A stretch of DNA of 33,174 bases, taken from the NCBI GenBank assembly GCA_044869895.1, contig JBIOXZ010000138.1, positions 1 through 33,174 on the forward strand, read 5' to 3'. This stretch comes from AC-69 sp044869895. GTDB taxonomy: Bacteria; Actinomycetota; UBA4738; HRBIN12. The notes beneath the pieces were generated by a model, which was not told the origin of the DNA, did not search any database, and saw only the letters and a program-made list of their open reading frames with translations. A program made the translations under genes and the position numbers. Shown here piece after piece: positions 21,683-29,379 of the stretch (the stretch's first letter is position 1; each line of letters opens with the position of its first letter).

Positions 21683-24040
21683 CTACGCCACCGCAGCTTG
21701 TCGCTCGTCGGCTTGTCGCTCGTCCACCTCCGGCTCAAGCGCCAGCGCCAGGACCTCGTCTACGGTCTCGACCGGGTGGAACGCGATCTCCTCGCGGACC
21801 TTCTCCGGCACGTCGTCCAGGTCCCCCTCGTTTCGCTTGGGCAGGATGACCTCGGTGATACCGGCCCGATGCGCAGCGAGCACCTTTTGCTTGACGCCGC
21901 CGATCGGCAGCACCCGACCCTGTAGGGTGACCTCGCCGGTCATCCCCACCGTGCTCCTCACGGACTGGTCGGCCAGCAGGCTGGCCAGTGCCGTCACCAT
22001 GGTCACGCCGGCGGACGGCCCGTCCTTCGGCACCGCCCCCGCCGGCACGTGGACGTGGAACCGTCCCTTCAGCCGCTCCGGCTCGATGCCGAGCTTCGCC
22101 GAGTGCGAGCGAACGTAGGACAGCGCGATCTCGGCCGATTCCTTCATCACGTCGCCGAGCTGTCCGGTGAGCGTCAGTCCCGGCTCGCCGTCCATCCGGC
22201 TGGCCTCGATGAACAGGACGTCGCCGCCGGTGCCGGTCACTGCCAGGCCGGTCGCCACGCCGGGGACGCTCGTCCGGTCGCCGGCCTCGAAGAAGAACTT
22301 CGGACGGCCGAGGTACTCGCGGACGTCCGCGGCGTCCACCGTGACCGGCGGCGTGGCCTCACCCGACGCGATCCGGGTGGCCACCTTGCGGAGAACCTTC
22401 CCCAGCTCGCGCTCGAGGTTACGAACGCCCGCCTCGCGGGTGTAGTCCGCGACGACCGCGCGAACCGCGTCGTCGGTCACCTCGACCTCATTGTGCTGCA
22501 ACCCGTTCCGTTCGACCTGGCGGCGGAGCAGGTGGTCGCGAGCGATCGTCACCTTCTCGTCCTCGGTGTAGCCGTCGATCCGGATGACCTCCATGCGGTC
22601 CAGCAGCGGCCCGGGGATCGTCTCCGCCACGTTGCCGGTGGTGAAGAACAGCACCTCGGACAGGTCCAGGTCCACCTCAAGGTAGTGGTCGCGGAACGTG
22701 TGGTTCTGGGCCGGATCCAGGACCTCGAGCAGCGCGCTCGAGGGGTCGCCTCGCCAGTCCGACCCGACCTTGTCGATCTCGTCCAGCATGAACACGGGGT
22801 TCTTGGTCCCGGCCTCCTTCAGGCCCCGGACGATCCGGCCGGGGAGCGCGCCGACGTAGGTTCGCCGATGTCCCCGGATCTCGGCCTCGTCGTGGATGCC
22901 GCCCAGCGACACCCGGACGAACTTCCTCCCGAGCGCACGCGCTACCGACTCGCCGAGTGAGGTCTTCCCCACACCCGGCGGGCCGACCAGCGTGAGGATG
23001 GCCCCGGACCCGCGACCGGTCACCTCGCCGAGTCCACGCTCCTGCCGGAGCTTGCGCACGGCCAGGTACTCGATGATCCGGTCCTTCACGTCGGACAGCC
23101 CGGTGTGGTCCTCGTCGAGGATCCGGCGGGCGTCAGCGATGTCGAGGTTGTCGTCGGTCCGGACGCTCCAGGGGATCTCGGTCATCCAGTCGAGATAGGT
23201 CCGGATCCACCCGTACTCGGGCGACTGCTCGGACATCTGCTCCAGGCGGCCGAGCTCGCGCTCGGCCTCGCGCCGCGCGCCCTCGGGCATGCCGGACTCC
23301 TCGATCCTCCTCCGATACTCGGCGACGACGTCGCTGCCGCCCTCCTCGCCGAGTTCCTTCTTGATTGCGTCCATCTGCTGCCGCAGCAGGTACTCGCGCT
23401 GGGTCTTTTCCATCCCCTCGCGAACGTCCTGGCGGATCTTGTCCTTCAGGCTCAGCTCCCCCAGGATCTCCCGGGACCACGCCAGGACCTTTTCCAGGCG
23501 CTGCTCGACATCCAGGGTCTCCAGGATCGCGACCTTCTGGTCGAAGGAGAGGTCCGGGGAGTACCCGGCGGTGTCGGCCATGGCCCCCGGGTCCTGGATG
23601 CCGCGGAGGAACTCGGCGACCTGCGGGACGCCGCGGGACTCCACGATGCTCTCCAGGACGGCCCGATACTCACGGGCGAGCTTGCGAGCCCGCTCAGTTG
23701 TCTCGGACGGGTCGGGCGACGGTTCGACCTGGACCCAGGTCGCGTCGCCGGTTCCGGGGACCCCGGCGCCGATCGTGGCGCGGTGCAGGCCCCGGATGAC
23801 CACGGCCTCCATCCCCGAGGGGAGACTGCCGACGTCCTCGACCTTGCCGACGGTGCCCACCCGGGCGTATCGGCTGTCGACCCGAGGAACGAGGAGCAGC
23901 TCACCGCCCGTGGCGCGCGCGGCCGATATGGCCGTGCGAGCGTCGTCGGACTCGATGGTCAGGGTGACGACCATGCCGGGGAGGACCACCCCCGTGGTCA
24001 GGGGAAGCAGCGGAAGGATCTGGGTGTCGAGCTTGGACAT
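21683..24040 (-). CDS. lon: ATP-dependent protease Lon
   Basis: This 785-residue cytoplasmic AAA+ protease degrades misfolded and regulatory proteins. It has an N-terminal substrate domain (about 1-210), a coiled linker (LSLKDKIRQDVREGMEKTQREYLLRQQ), an AAA+ module with Walker A GPPGVGKTSLG (Lys359) and Walker B FMLDEIDKV, and a C-terminal protease with the Ser676-Lys719 dyad in KDGPSAG and GGVKQK. Length and order fit the full family. The ATG has AGGAG eight bases upstream. A GGGAAT-18-CGTT promoter-like pair and an inverted repeat lie upstream (see those entries). The last residues contain a short tandem repeat, DERQADERQA. Confidence 0.97.
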   Translation of the reverse strand: MSKLDTQILPLLPLTTGVVLPGMVVTLTIESDDARTAISAARATGGELLLVPRVDSRYARVGTVGKVEDVGSLPSGMEAVVIRGLHRATIGAGVPGTGDATWVQVEPSPDPSETTERARKLAREYRAVLESIVESRGVPQVAEFLRGIQDPGAMADTAGYSPDLSFDQKVAILETLDVEQRLEKVLAWSREILGELSLKDKIRQDVREGMEKTQREYLLRQQMDAIKKELGEEGGSDVVAEYRRRIEESGMPEGARREAERELGRLEQMSEQSPEYGWIRTYLDWMTEIPWSVRTDDNLDIADARRILDEDHTGLSDVKDRIIEYLAVRKLRQERGLGEVTGRGSGAILTLVGPPGVGKTSLGESVARALGRKFVRVSLGGIHDEAEIRGHRRTYVGALPGRIVRGLKEAGTKNPVFMLDEIDKVGSDWRGDPSSALLEVLDPAQNHTFRDHYLEVDLDLSEVLFFTTGNVAETIPGPLLDRMEVIRIDGYTEDEKVTIARDHLLRRQVERNGLQHNEVEVTDDAVRAVVADYTREAGVRNLERELGKVLRKVATRIASGEATPPVTVDAADVREYLGRPKFFFEAGDRTSVPGVATGLAVTGTGGDVLFIEASRMDGEPGLTLTGQLGDVMKESAEIALSYVRSHSAKLGIEPERLKGRFHVHVPAGAVPKDGPSAGVTMVTALASLLADQSVRSTVGMTGEVTLQGRVLPIGGVKQKVLAAHRAGITEVILPKRNEGDLDDVPEKVREEIAFHPVETVDEVLALALEPEVDERQADERQAAVA
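21696..21725. repeat. 15-base tandem duplication in the lon C terminus
   Basis: GCTTGTCGCTCGTCG (21696-21710) is followed directly by GCTTGTCGCTCGTCC (21711-21725), 14 of 15 bases equal. It codes for the repeated DERQADERQA at the Lon C terminus and keeps the frame. Confidence 0.8.
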
Positions 24041-24081
24041 GACTGATCTCCTGGGATCGCTCAGTGCCTCGCATCTGCAAG

Positions 24082-24109
24082 AACGGATGGCCGGGCCGTG
24101 CCTATTCCC
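24082..24109 (-). promoter_or_regulatory. SigR/SigH-like promoter of lon
   Basis: On the minus strand GGGAAT (24104-24109) and CGTT (24082-24085) are separated by 18 bases. This is close to the GGAAT-N18-GTT type consensus of the actinobacterial thiol-stress sigma factors (one base longer when counted from GGAAT to GTT). The expected start would be about 35 bases before the lon ATG. No HspR-type HAIR sequence is seen nearby. Confidence 0.45.
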
Positions 24110-24113
24110 GGCC

Positions 24114-24127
24114 GTAATCCCGATTAC
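24114..24127. promoter_or_regulatory. 14-base inverted repeat, possible operator
   Basis: GTAATC-CC-GATTAC has perfect 6-base arms. It lies just upstream of the lon -35-like element and 53 bases before the divergent ABC ATPase start, so a regulator binding here could affect both directions. Confidence 0.4.
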
Positions 24128-24167
24128 ACCACCGTGAGCCGAATTCGTCGGAGGCTCCCCCGGCCGC

Positions 24168-24173
24168 TAGGAT
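24168..24173 (+). promoter_or_regulatory. -10 box TAGGAT for a leaderless ABC ATPase transcript
   Basis: TAGGAT, six bases (GCGCGG), then ATG 24180. The hexamer and spacing equal those at 11447-11459. AGGA in the hexamer could also act weakly as a ribosome site if transcription begins further upstream. Confidence 0.45.
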
Positions 24174-24179
24174 GCGCGG

Positions 24180-25181
24180 ATGGCCGACCGGATGATCCGC
24201 ACCGAGGCTCTGCGGAAGTCGTTCGGGAAAGTGCACGCCCTCAAGGGCGTGGACCTCGACGTTGAGCCCGCCACCGTGTTCGGCCTCCTCGGGCCCAACG
24301 GCGCAGGAAAGACCACGACCGTGCGGATCCTGACCACCCTCCTAACGCCCGACCAGGGGCAGGCCGAGGTAGCGGGGTTCGACGTCGTCCGGGACGCCGA
24401 GCCCCTCCGCCACCTGATCGGCCTGGCCGGGCAGTCCGCGGCCGTGGACGAGAACCTCACCGGACTGGAGAACATCGAGATGGTCGGCCGGCTGTACCAC
24501 CTGCCGGCGCCGGAGGCGAAGCGGCGGGCGGTCGAGATACTGGACCGCTTCGAGCTGTCCGAGGCTGCCCACCGGACTGCCAAGACCTATTCCGGCGGGA
24601 TGCGGCGCCGCCTCGACCTCTGCGCGAGCCTGGTAGGGCGGCCCACCGTGCTGTTCCTGGACGAGCCGACGACCGGCCTGGACCCCCGAAGCCGGATCGA
24701 GATGTGGGACATCATCCGGGAGCTCCAGGACGAGGGCACGACGATCCTCCTCACCACACAGTATCTGGATGAGGTGGATCGGCTTGCCGACCGGATCGCC
24801 GTCATCGACGTGGGCCGGGTCATCGCCGAGGGAACGTCGACCGAGCTCAAGATGCGCGTGGGCGGCGAGGTCCTGGCCATCAGGGTTGCCGACCGATCGA
24901 GGGTTGGGGAGGCCGCCGGCCAGGTCCTGGGACTGGGGCCGGGAGGAGGCGCCGTGGACAACAACACCGGCGAGGTCACCGTACCCGTTGGCGATCAGGG
25001 GCCGGCCATCCTGACCGAAGCCGTCCGCCGTCTGGACCGCGCTGGGGTCGCGCTCGCCGACATCGCTCTTCGACGGCCCACGCTCGACGACGTGTTCATG
25101 GCCCTCACCGGCCACGCGGCGGAAGAGGCCGAGCAGCCGGAGGAGGACGGCAACCGCCGACGGCGAGGGAGACGGGGATGA
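24180..25181 (+). CDS. daunorubicin-resistance-type ABC exporter ATPase (DrrA-like)
   Basis: This 333-residue ATPase subunit has Walker A GPNGAGKTTT (Lys44), DrrA-typical LTTLLTPDQGQAEVAGFDVV and GLAGQSAAVDENLTG, the signature YSGGMRRRLDLCASLVG, Walker B LFLDEPTTGLDPRSR and the TTQYLDEVDRLADRIAVID segment of DrrA/CcmA relatives. A C-terminal domain (about 220-315) and an acidic then Arg-rich tail follow. The last bases overlap the permease start (ATGA, 25178-25181). Family members export antibiotics or lipids; the substrate is unknown. The gene is divergent from lon. Confidence 0.93.
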   Translation: MADRMIRTEALRKSFGKVHALKGVDLDVEPATVFGLLGPNGAGKTTTVRILTTLLTPDQGQAEVAGFDVVRDAEPLRHLIGLAGQSAAVDENLTGLENIEMVGRLYHLPAPEAKRRAVEILDRFELSEAAHRTAKTYSGGMRRRLDLCASLVGRPTVLFLDEPTTGLDPRSRIEMWDIIRELQDEGTTILLTTQYLDEVDRLADRIAVIDVGRVIAEGTSTELKMRVGGEVLAIRVADRSRVGEAAGQVLGLGPGGGAVDNNTGEVTVPVGDQGPAILTEAVRRLDRAGVALADIALRRPTLDDVFMALTGHAAEEAEQPEEDGNRRRRGRRG

Positions 25182-26008
25182 GCGCCACGGTTACCGCCGA
25201 GCGCACGGTCGACGCCGAGCGCAGGCTCCGCTTCGCGATCAGCGACGGCTGGGTCCTGACGAAGCGAAACCTCATCACCTACGTTCGTAAGCCCGACCTC
25301 CTGGTGTTCTCCACGATCCAGCCGGTGATGTTCGTGTTGCTGTTCGTGTACGTCTTCGGTGGCGCCATGAGCCTCGCCCTTCCCCAGGGGTTGCCGTACG
25401 TCGACTTCCTGATGCCGGGGATCTTCGTGCAGACGGCCATCTTCGCCGCCACTCAGACGGGGGTCGGCCTGGCCGAGGACCTCAAGAAGGGCCTGGTCGA
25501 TCGGTTCCGCTCGCTGCCCATGGCCCGCTCGGCCGTCCTGTCGGGGCGCACGCTCGCCGACAGCGCGGCCATCGCCTTCCAGGTGATCCTGATGCTGGTC
25601 GTGGCCGTGCTGGTCGGCTTCCGGCTCCACGCTGGACTCCCCAAGGGGATGCTCGCGCTGGTCGGCGCGCTCTCGGTAGGGTACGCGTTCACCTGGATGT
25701 TCGCCTTCGCCGGCCTGTCCCTGAAGAGCGTGGAGGCGGTGCAGGCGGCGAGCTTCACCCTGATCTTCCCGTTCGTCTTCGCCAGCACGGCCTTCGTCCC
25801 GGCGGACACCTTCCCGAGCTGGCTCCAGGCCTGGTCCAAGGTCAACCCCGTCTCGATCTGGGTGGACACCTTCCGAGACCTCACCCTCGGGGCCCTCAAC
25901 CCGGCCGGCGAGAACCTCGTGACGCACCTGTGGCAATCGACGGCATGGTTCCTGGCCGTCCTGGCAATCTTCGTGCCGCTCTCGGTTCGGCTCTACCGCC
26001 GGACCTGA
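25178..26008 (+). CDS. ABC-2 type permease (DrrB-like)
   Basis: This 276-residue membrane subunit pairs with the DrrA-like ATPase. It has a cytoplasmic N-terminal stretch (about 1-45) and six hydrophobic segments, beginning with VFSTIQPVMFVLLFVYVFGGAM. GLAEDLKKGLVDRFRSLPMARSAVLSGR is the conserved DrrB loop, and VNPVSIWVDTFRDLTLG precedes the last segments. Its ATG overlaps the TGA of the ATPase gene, so the two are translationally coupled. Substrate unknown. Confidence 0.92.
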   Translation: MSATVTAERTVDAERRLRFAISDGWVLTKRNLITYVRKPDLLVFSTIQPVMFVLLFVYVFGGAMSLALPQGLPYVDFLMPGIFVQTAIFAATQTGVGLAEDLKKGLVDRFRSLPMARSAVLSGRTLADSAAIAFQVILMLVVAVLVGFRLHAGLPKGMLALVGALSVGYAFTWMFAFAGLSLKSVEAVQAASFTLIFPFVFASTAFVPADTFPSWLQAWSKVNPVSIWVDTFRDLTLGALNPAGENLVTHLWQSTAWFLAVLAIFVPLSVRLYRRT

Positions 26009-26028
26009 GCCGGGAACAAACCGCCGGG

Positions 26029-26049
26029 ACGGTCGGTTGGTTGGACCGT
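26029..26049. promoter_or_regulatory. inverted repeat in the promoter region of the MFS exporter
   Basis: ACGGTC (26029-26034) and GACCGT (26044-26049) pair perfectly around a 9-base spacer GGTTGGTTG. The right arm touches TATCCT (26049-26054), a likely -10 box 32 bases before the GTG start, so a repressor bound here could block the promoter. Confidence 0.4.
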
Positions 26050-26086
26050 ATCCTGGCGGGAACTCACCACGGGAAAGGGGCTCGGC

Positions 26087-27667
26087 GTGCCGTTGTTCGG
26101 ATTCGAGGGAGACAACGCTAAGGAGAAGGTCATCGTCCTCCTGACGATGTGCTTCGCCCTGGCCATGGTCATGCTGGACAACACCGTCGTCAATGTGGCG
26201 CTGCCCACGATCTCGGACAAGCTCGGCGCGGGGGTCTCCGGTCTCCAGTGGATCGTCGACGGCTACGTCCTGGCGTTCGCCTCGCTCCTGCTCACCGGGG
26301 GCATCCTCGGCGACCGGTACGGACGCAAGAAGATGTTCCTCTCGGGCCTCGCGGTGTTCACGCTTGCGTCGCTGGCCTGCGGACTGTCCCAGAGCACCGG
26401 ACAGCTGGTCGCGTTCCGGGTCATCCAGGGGATCGGGGCCGCCCTCCTCATGCCGGGAACCCTGTCGATCATCACCGTCACGTTCCCGGCGCAGGAGCGG
26501 GCGCGGGCCATCGGGCTCTGGGCGGGTGTGTCGGGCCTGGCCCTGGCCCTCGGCCCGACCGTCGGTGGGCTGATGGTCGAGCACCTCGGGTGGCAGTCGG
26601 TGTTCTACCTGAACGTCCCGATCGGCGTGGTCGCCTTCCTGACGGCGACCCGGACGGTCCGGGAGTCGGTGTCGGAGGTCGCCCGGAAGCTCGACATCCC
26701 GGGCCTGTTCCTGGGAACGGCCGCCCTGTTCAGCGCGACGTACGGGCTCATCGAGGCCAACCAGCTTGGGTGGGGCGACCCGCTGATCGTCTCGTCCCTC
26801 GTCCTGTTCGTTTTGCTGGGCATGGCGTTCCTGGCCTGGGAGCGCCGCAACCCCGACGGCATGATGCCGCTCCGGTTCTTCAGGATCCCCGCGTTCTCCG
26901 CCGGGAATGCTGTGGCGTTCTCGATCTCGCTGGGGATGTTCGCCGCGTTCTTCTTCCTCAGCTTGTACATGCAGCTGATCCACGGCTACACGGCGTTCCA
27001 GGCCGGGATCCGGTTCCTGCCCTTGACGCTGGCCATCATCGCCACCGCGCCGAACGCGGGGCGGTTCGCGCAGAAGCACGGCTCCCGGGCCCCGATGACC
27101 TACGGCCTACTCCTGGCCGGTGGGGGCCTGCTGGCGTTGGGACTGTGGCTGAAGGCCGACACGCCCTATTGGATGCTGATTCCGGTCTTCATCATCATGG
27201 GCCACGGCATGGGAGCCACGATGGCGCCGATGACCGCCGCCGTGATGAACGCAGTGGGACCGCAGCGGGCCGGCCTGGGCTCGGCGATGACCAACACCTC
27301 GCGCGAGGTCGGCGGGGTGTTCGGGATCGCGCTCCTCGGGACGATCCTCACCACCAAGCTCAAGAGCACGTTCGCGCCGGCCCTGGTCACGTTGGGCCTT
27401 CCGGCCACGCAGCAGGCCGCCATCGCAGCCTCCGCGAGCCACGGCACGCTCGAGCCGGCCGTTCTGCGGGGACTCGCGCCCGAGCAGCTAGTGGCGGTGC
27501 AGCGGGTGTTCGCTCAGTCGTTCATGGACGGGTTCCATCTCGCGCTCATCTTCGCCGGCGGCGTGCTGCTCGTCGCGTCGTTCGTGGCGAACCGGTTCAT
27601 CCCGAGCGGCGCGCCGGCGCACGAGGGACGCCCGGTGGAAGCCCAGCCGATCGTCGCGGAGGTATAG
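26087..27667 (+). CDS. MFS multidrug exporter, DHA2 (EmrB/QacA) family
   Basis: This 526-residue transporter has 14 predicted membrane segments and uses the proton gradient to export drugs or other compounds. The first segment has CFALAMVMLDNTVVNVALPTI, the DHA2 motif D1; GDRYGRKKMFLSG is motif A; GIGAALLMPGTLSII and GLWAGVSGLALALGPTVGGLM (motif C) follow. The half-way loop and C-terminal half (TSREVGGVFGIALLGTI) are normal. The GTG start follows GGAAAGGGG, and a -10-like TATCCT lies upstream with the inverted repeat. Substrate not known. No TetR or MarR gene is next to it. Confidence 0.93.
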   Translation: MPLFGFEGDNAKEKVIVLLTMCFALAMVMLDNTVVNVALPTISDKLGAGVSGLQWIVDGYVLAFASLLLTGGILGDRYGRKKMFLSGLAVFTLASLACGLSQSTGQLVAFRVIQGIGAALLMPGTLSIITVTFPAQERARAIGLWAGVSGLALALGPTVGGLMVEHLGWQSVFYLNVPIGVVAFLTATRTVRESVSEVARKLDIPGLFLGTAALFSATYGLIEANQLGWGDPLIVSSLVLFVLLGMAFLAWERRNPDGMMPLRFFRIPAFSAGNAVAFSISLGMFAAFFFLSLYMQLIHGYTAFQAGIRFLPLTLAIIATAPNAGRFAQKHGSRAPMTYGLLLAGGGLLALGLWLKADTPYWMLIPVFIIMGHGMGATMAPMTAAVMNAVGPQRAGLGSAMTNTSREVGGVFGIALLGTILTTKLKSTFAPALVTLGLPATQQAAIAASASHGTLEPAVLRGLAPEQLVAVQRVFAQSFMDGFHLALIFAGGVLLVASFVANRFIPSGAPAHEGRPVEAQPIVAEV

Positions 27668-27676
27668 CCCGCGCAG

Positions 27677-27695
27677 TAGGCTGCTCGTCAGGAGG
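27677..27695 (+). promoter_or_regulatory. -10 box and ribosome site of the DUF2630 gene
   Basis: TAGGCT (27677-27682) followed by CAGGAGG (27689-27695) gives a short leader before ATG 27703. Confidence 0.4.
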
Positions 27696-27702
27696 TCCGG
27701 CA

Positions 27703-27945
27703 ATGGCAGACGAGGACATCATCACCAGGATCAACGGCCTGGCGCACGAGGAGCACCAGCTCTTCGAGAAGGAGTCCGAGGGAATGGCCAGCGCGAAGGA
27801 ACGCGACCGCCTGAAGGAGATCCAGGTCCAGCTGGACCAATGCTGGGACCTGCTGCACCAGCGTCGGGCTCGGCGCTCAGCGGGCCTGGATCCCGACCAG
27901 GCCGCCGTGCGCCCCGAGACAACCGTGGAAGGTTACGTCGACTGA
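27703..27945 (+). CDS. DUF2630 family protein
   Basis: This 80-residue small acidic and helical protein matches DUF2630: IITRINGLAHEEHQLFEKE near the N terminus and RLKEIQVQLDQCWDLLHQRRARR in the middle. The function is unknown; the family is common in actinobacteria. A complete expression signal is visible: TAGGCT at 27677-27682 as a -10 box and CAGGAGG at 27689-27695, 7 bases before ATG. It follows the MFS gene by 35 bases but seems to have its own promoter. The final codons overlap the cyclase remnant on the other strand. Confidence 0.9.
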   Translation: MADEDIITRINGLAHEEHQLFEKESEGMASAKERDRLKEIQVQLDQCWDLLHQRRARRSAGLDPDQAAVRPETTVEGYVD

Positions 27946-28150
27946 TCCGGCGCGCCCGTCCCGGATATGCGCGAGGCTCGAAACAGGCGGATCGGACGAG
28001 AGACGTTCTTCAGCTCGCCCGGCCCGAGGTCATCGAACCTGATGCGGCCTGAGTCACTCGAGAGCTCGGTCACCTCCTCGCTCACCTCGTCCGGTCCCGC
28101 CCGTCCGGCGATCCTCGCCGCCACGTTGACCGTTCGCCCGTAATAGGAAG
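27933..28150 (-). pseudogene. 3' remnant of a class III adenylate/guanylate cyclase gene
   Basis: About 70 codons on the minus strand encode the end of a class III nucleotide cyclase catalytic domain: YYGRTVNVAARIAGRAGPDEV, SEEV, then FDDLGPGELKNVSRPIRLFRA and the TAA stop at 27933-27935. GRTVNVAARI is the typical helix with the Asn and Arg transition-state residues. Everything upstream, including the metal-binding aspartates, is missing: the frame beyond about 28150 turns into low-complexity shadow of the divergent aminotransferase gene. Two residues (LV of EVLVSEEV) also seem lost. A fragment with no start of its own is most simply read as a truncated pseudogene. Confidence 0.75.
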
Positions 28151-28162
28151 TCAGCGGCGTGC

Positions 28163-28188
28163 TACCGTCGCGCCTCCGGCTGAGGAGG
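28163..28188 (+). promoter_or_regulatory. -10 box and ribosome site of the class I aminotransferase gene
   Basis: TACCGT (28163-28168) precedes a leader with GAGGAGG (28182-28188), six bases before ATG 28195. Confidence 0.45.
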
Positions 28189-28194
28189 CACGAC

Positions 28195-29322
28195 ATGGCG
28201 CGGATCGATCTGTTCCGCATGGAGCGGATGCAGGCCCGGTACTGGCACCAGGTCGAGTACGACCTGTCCGAGAGTGGCGTGACGCCGCTCTCGATGGAGG
28301 AGTTGCTCGGCGAGGGCGAAGTTCCCGGCGAGCTGCTTCGGACGCGCCTTGGATATCCGCTCTCGGAGGGCTCGGAGCGTTCGCGCGAGCTGATCGCGGA
28401 GTGGTATCCGGGCGCGGGAGTCGAGAACGTCACGATGACGAACGGAGGGTCCGAGGCGAACCTCATCAGCCTGTGGACGCTGCTCGAGCCGGGTGATCGC
28501 CTGGCTTTCATGATTCCCAACTACATGCAGGGCTGGGGCCTGGGCCGACACTTCGGCGAGGCCACGGACGTGTTCCGGCTGAAGCTCCGCGGCGGCCGGT
28601 GGGCTCTGGACGTCGACGAGCTGGACCGAGTGGTATCGAAGAAGACCCGCGTCGTCATGGTGTGCAACCCGAACAACCCAACCGGCCACATCTTCACCGA
28701 AGACGAGATGGATGCGGTGGTGGAGGTGGCGCGCGGGGCGAACGCGTGGCTGCTGGCGGACGAGGTCTACCGGGGTGCGGAGGTGGCCTCGGACGAGACC
28801 TCGCCCACGTTCTGGGGAAGGTACGACAAGGTGATCGTGACAGCGGGCCTGTCGAAGGCGTTCGCCATGCCCGGGCTTCGGATCGGGTGGGGGCTGGCCC
28901 CGCCAAAGGTAATCGAGAAGCTCTGGATACACCACGACTACACCACGCTCACGCCGGGGATGGTCAGCGACCGGCTGACCGCGGTGGCCATGGAACCAGC
29001 TCGGCGGGAATGGACCCTCCGCCGCACGCGCGGCATCATCCGTTCAAACCTGCCGCGCCTGGAGGAGTGGATCGGCTCACACGAGGGCCTCCTGACGTAT
29101 GTCCGCCCTCAGGCCGGAGCCATCGCCTACGTGACCTATCGGTTGCCGATCACCTCATCGAAGCTGATCGACCTGATGCGCGAGGAGCAATCCGTCCTGC
29201 TGGTCCCGGGCGACATGTTCGGGCTGGGGAGGGGGTTCCGGATCGGCTTCGGCAGCGACATCGAGAAGACGCTGAAGGGCCTGGCCCGCGTGGACGAGGT
29301 CCTCCGCCACCTCTCGCCGTGA
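28195..29322 (+). CDS. class I/II PLP-dependent aminotransferase
   Basis: This 375-residue fold type I PLP enzyme has NPNNPTG near residue 160, ADEVYRG near 189 with the Asp partner of the pyridine nitrogen, the Schiff-base Lys221 in GLSKAFAMPGLRIGW and the carboxylate-binding Arg near the C terminus (GFRIGFG). NGGSEANLISLW binds PLP phosphate. It looks like the group that includes capreomycidine-synthase-like and general aspartate/aromatic aminotransferases; the substrate is not fixed. I chose ATG 28195 because of GAGGAGG before it. It is followed after 57 bases by the S9 peptidase. Confidence 0.93.
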   Translation: MARIDLFRMERMQARYWHQVEYDLSESGVTPLSMEELLGEGEVPGELLRTRLGYPLSEGSERSRELIAEWYPGAGVENVTMTNGGSEANLISLWTLLEPGDRLAFMIPNYMQGWGLGRHFGEATDVFRLKLRGGRWALDVDELDRVVSKKTRVVMVCNPNNPTGHIFTEDEMDAVVEVARGANAWLLADEVYRGAEVASDETSPTFWGRYDKVIVTAGLSKAFAMPGLRIGWGLAPPKVIEKLWIHHDYTTLTPGMVSDRLTAVAMEPARREWTLRRTRGIIRSNLPRLEEWIGSHEGLLTYVRPQAGAIAYVTYRLPITSSKLIDLMREEQSVLLVPGDMFGLGRGFRIGFGSDIEKTLKGLARVDEVLRHLSP

Positions 29323-29364
29323 CACAACGTTGACCGAGAGGTCCGCTCCGGGTCTGGGCATTGG

Positions 29365-29370
29365 TACGCT
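29365..29370 (+). promoter_or_regulatory. possible -10 box (TACGCT) of the S9 peptidase gene
   Basis: TACGCT lies nine bases before ATG 29380 and no ribosome site is present, so the transcript may be leaderless or nearly so. Confidence 0.3.
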
Positions 29371-29379
29371 CCACCGGCC

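Noticed and set aside
24995..27079. Long minus-strand frame (694 codons) opposite the DrrB-like and MFS genes
   Set aside because: Its composition (Gln, Glu, Arg, His rich, no domain) is typical of a reverse frame of membrane-protein genes.
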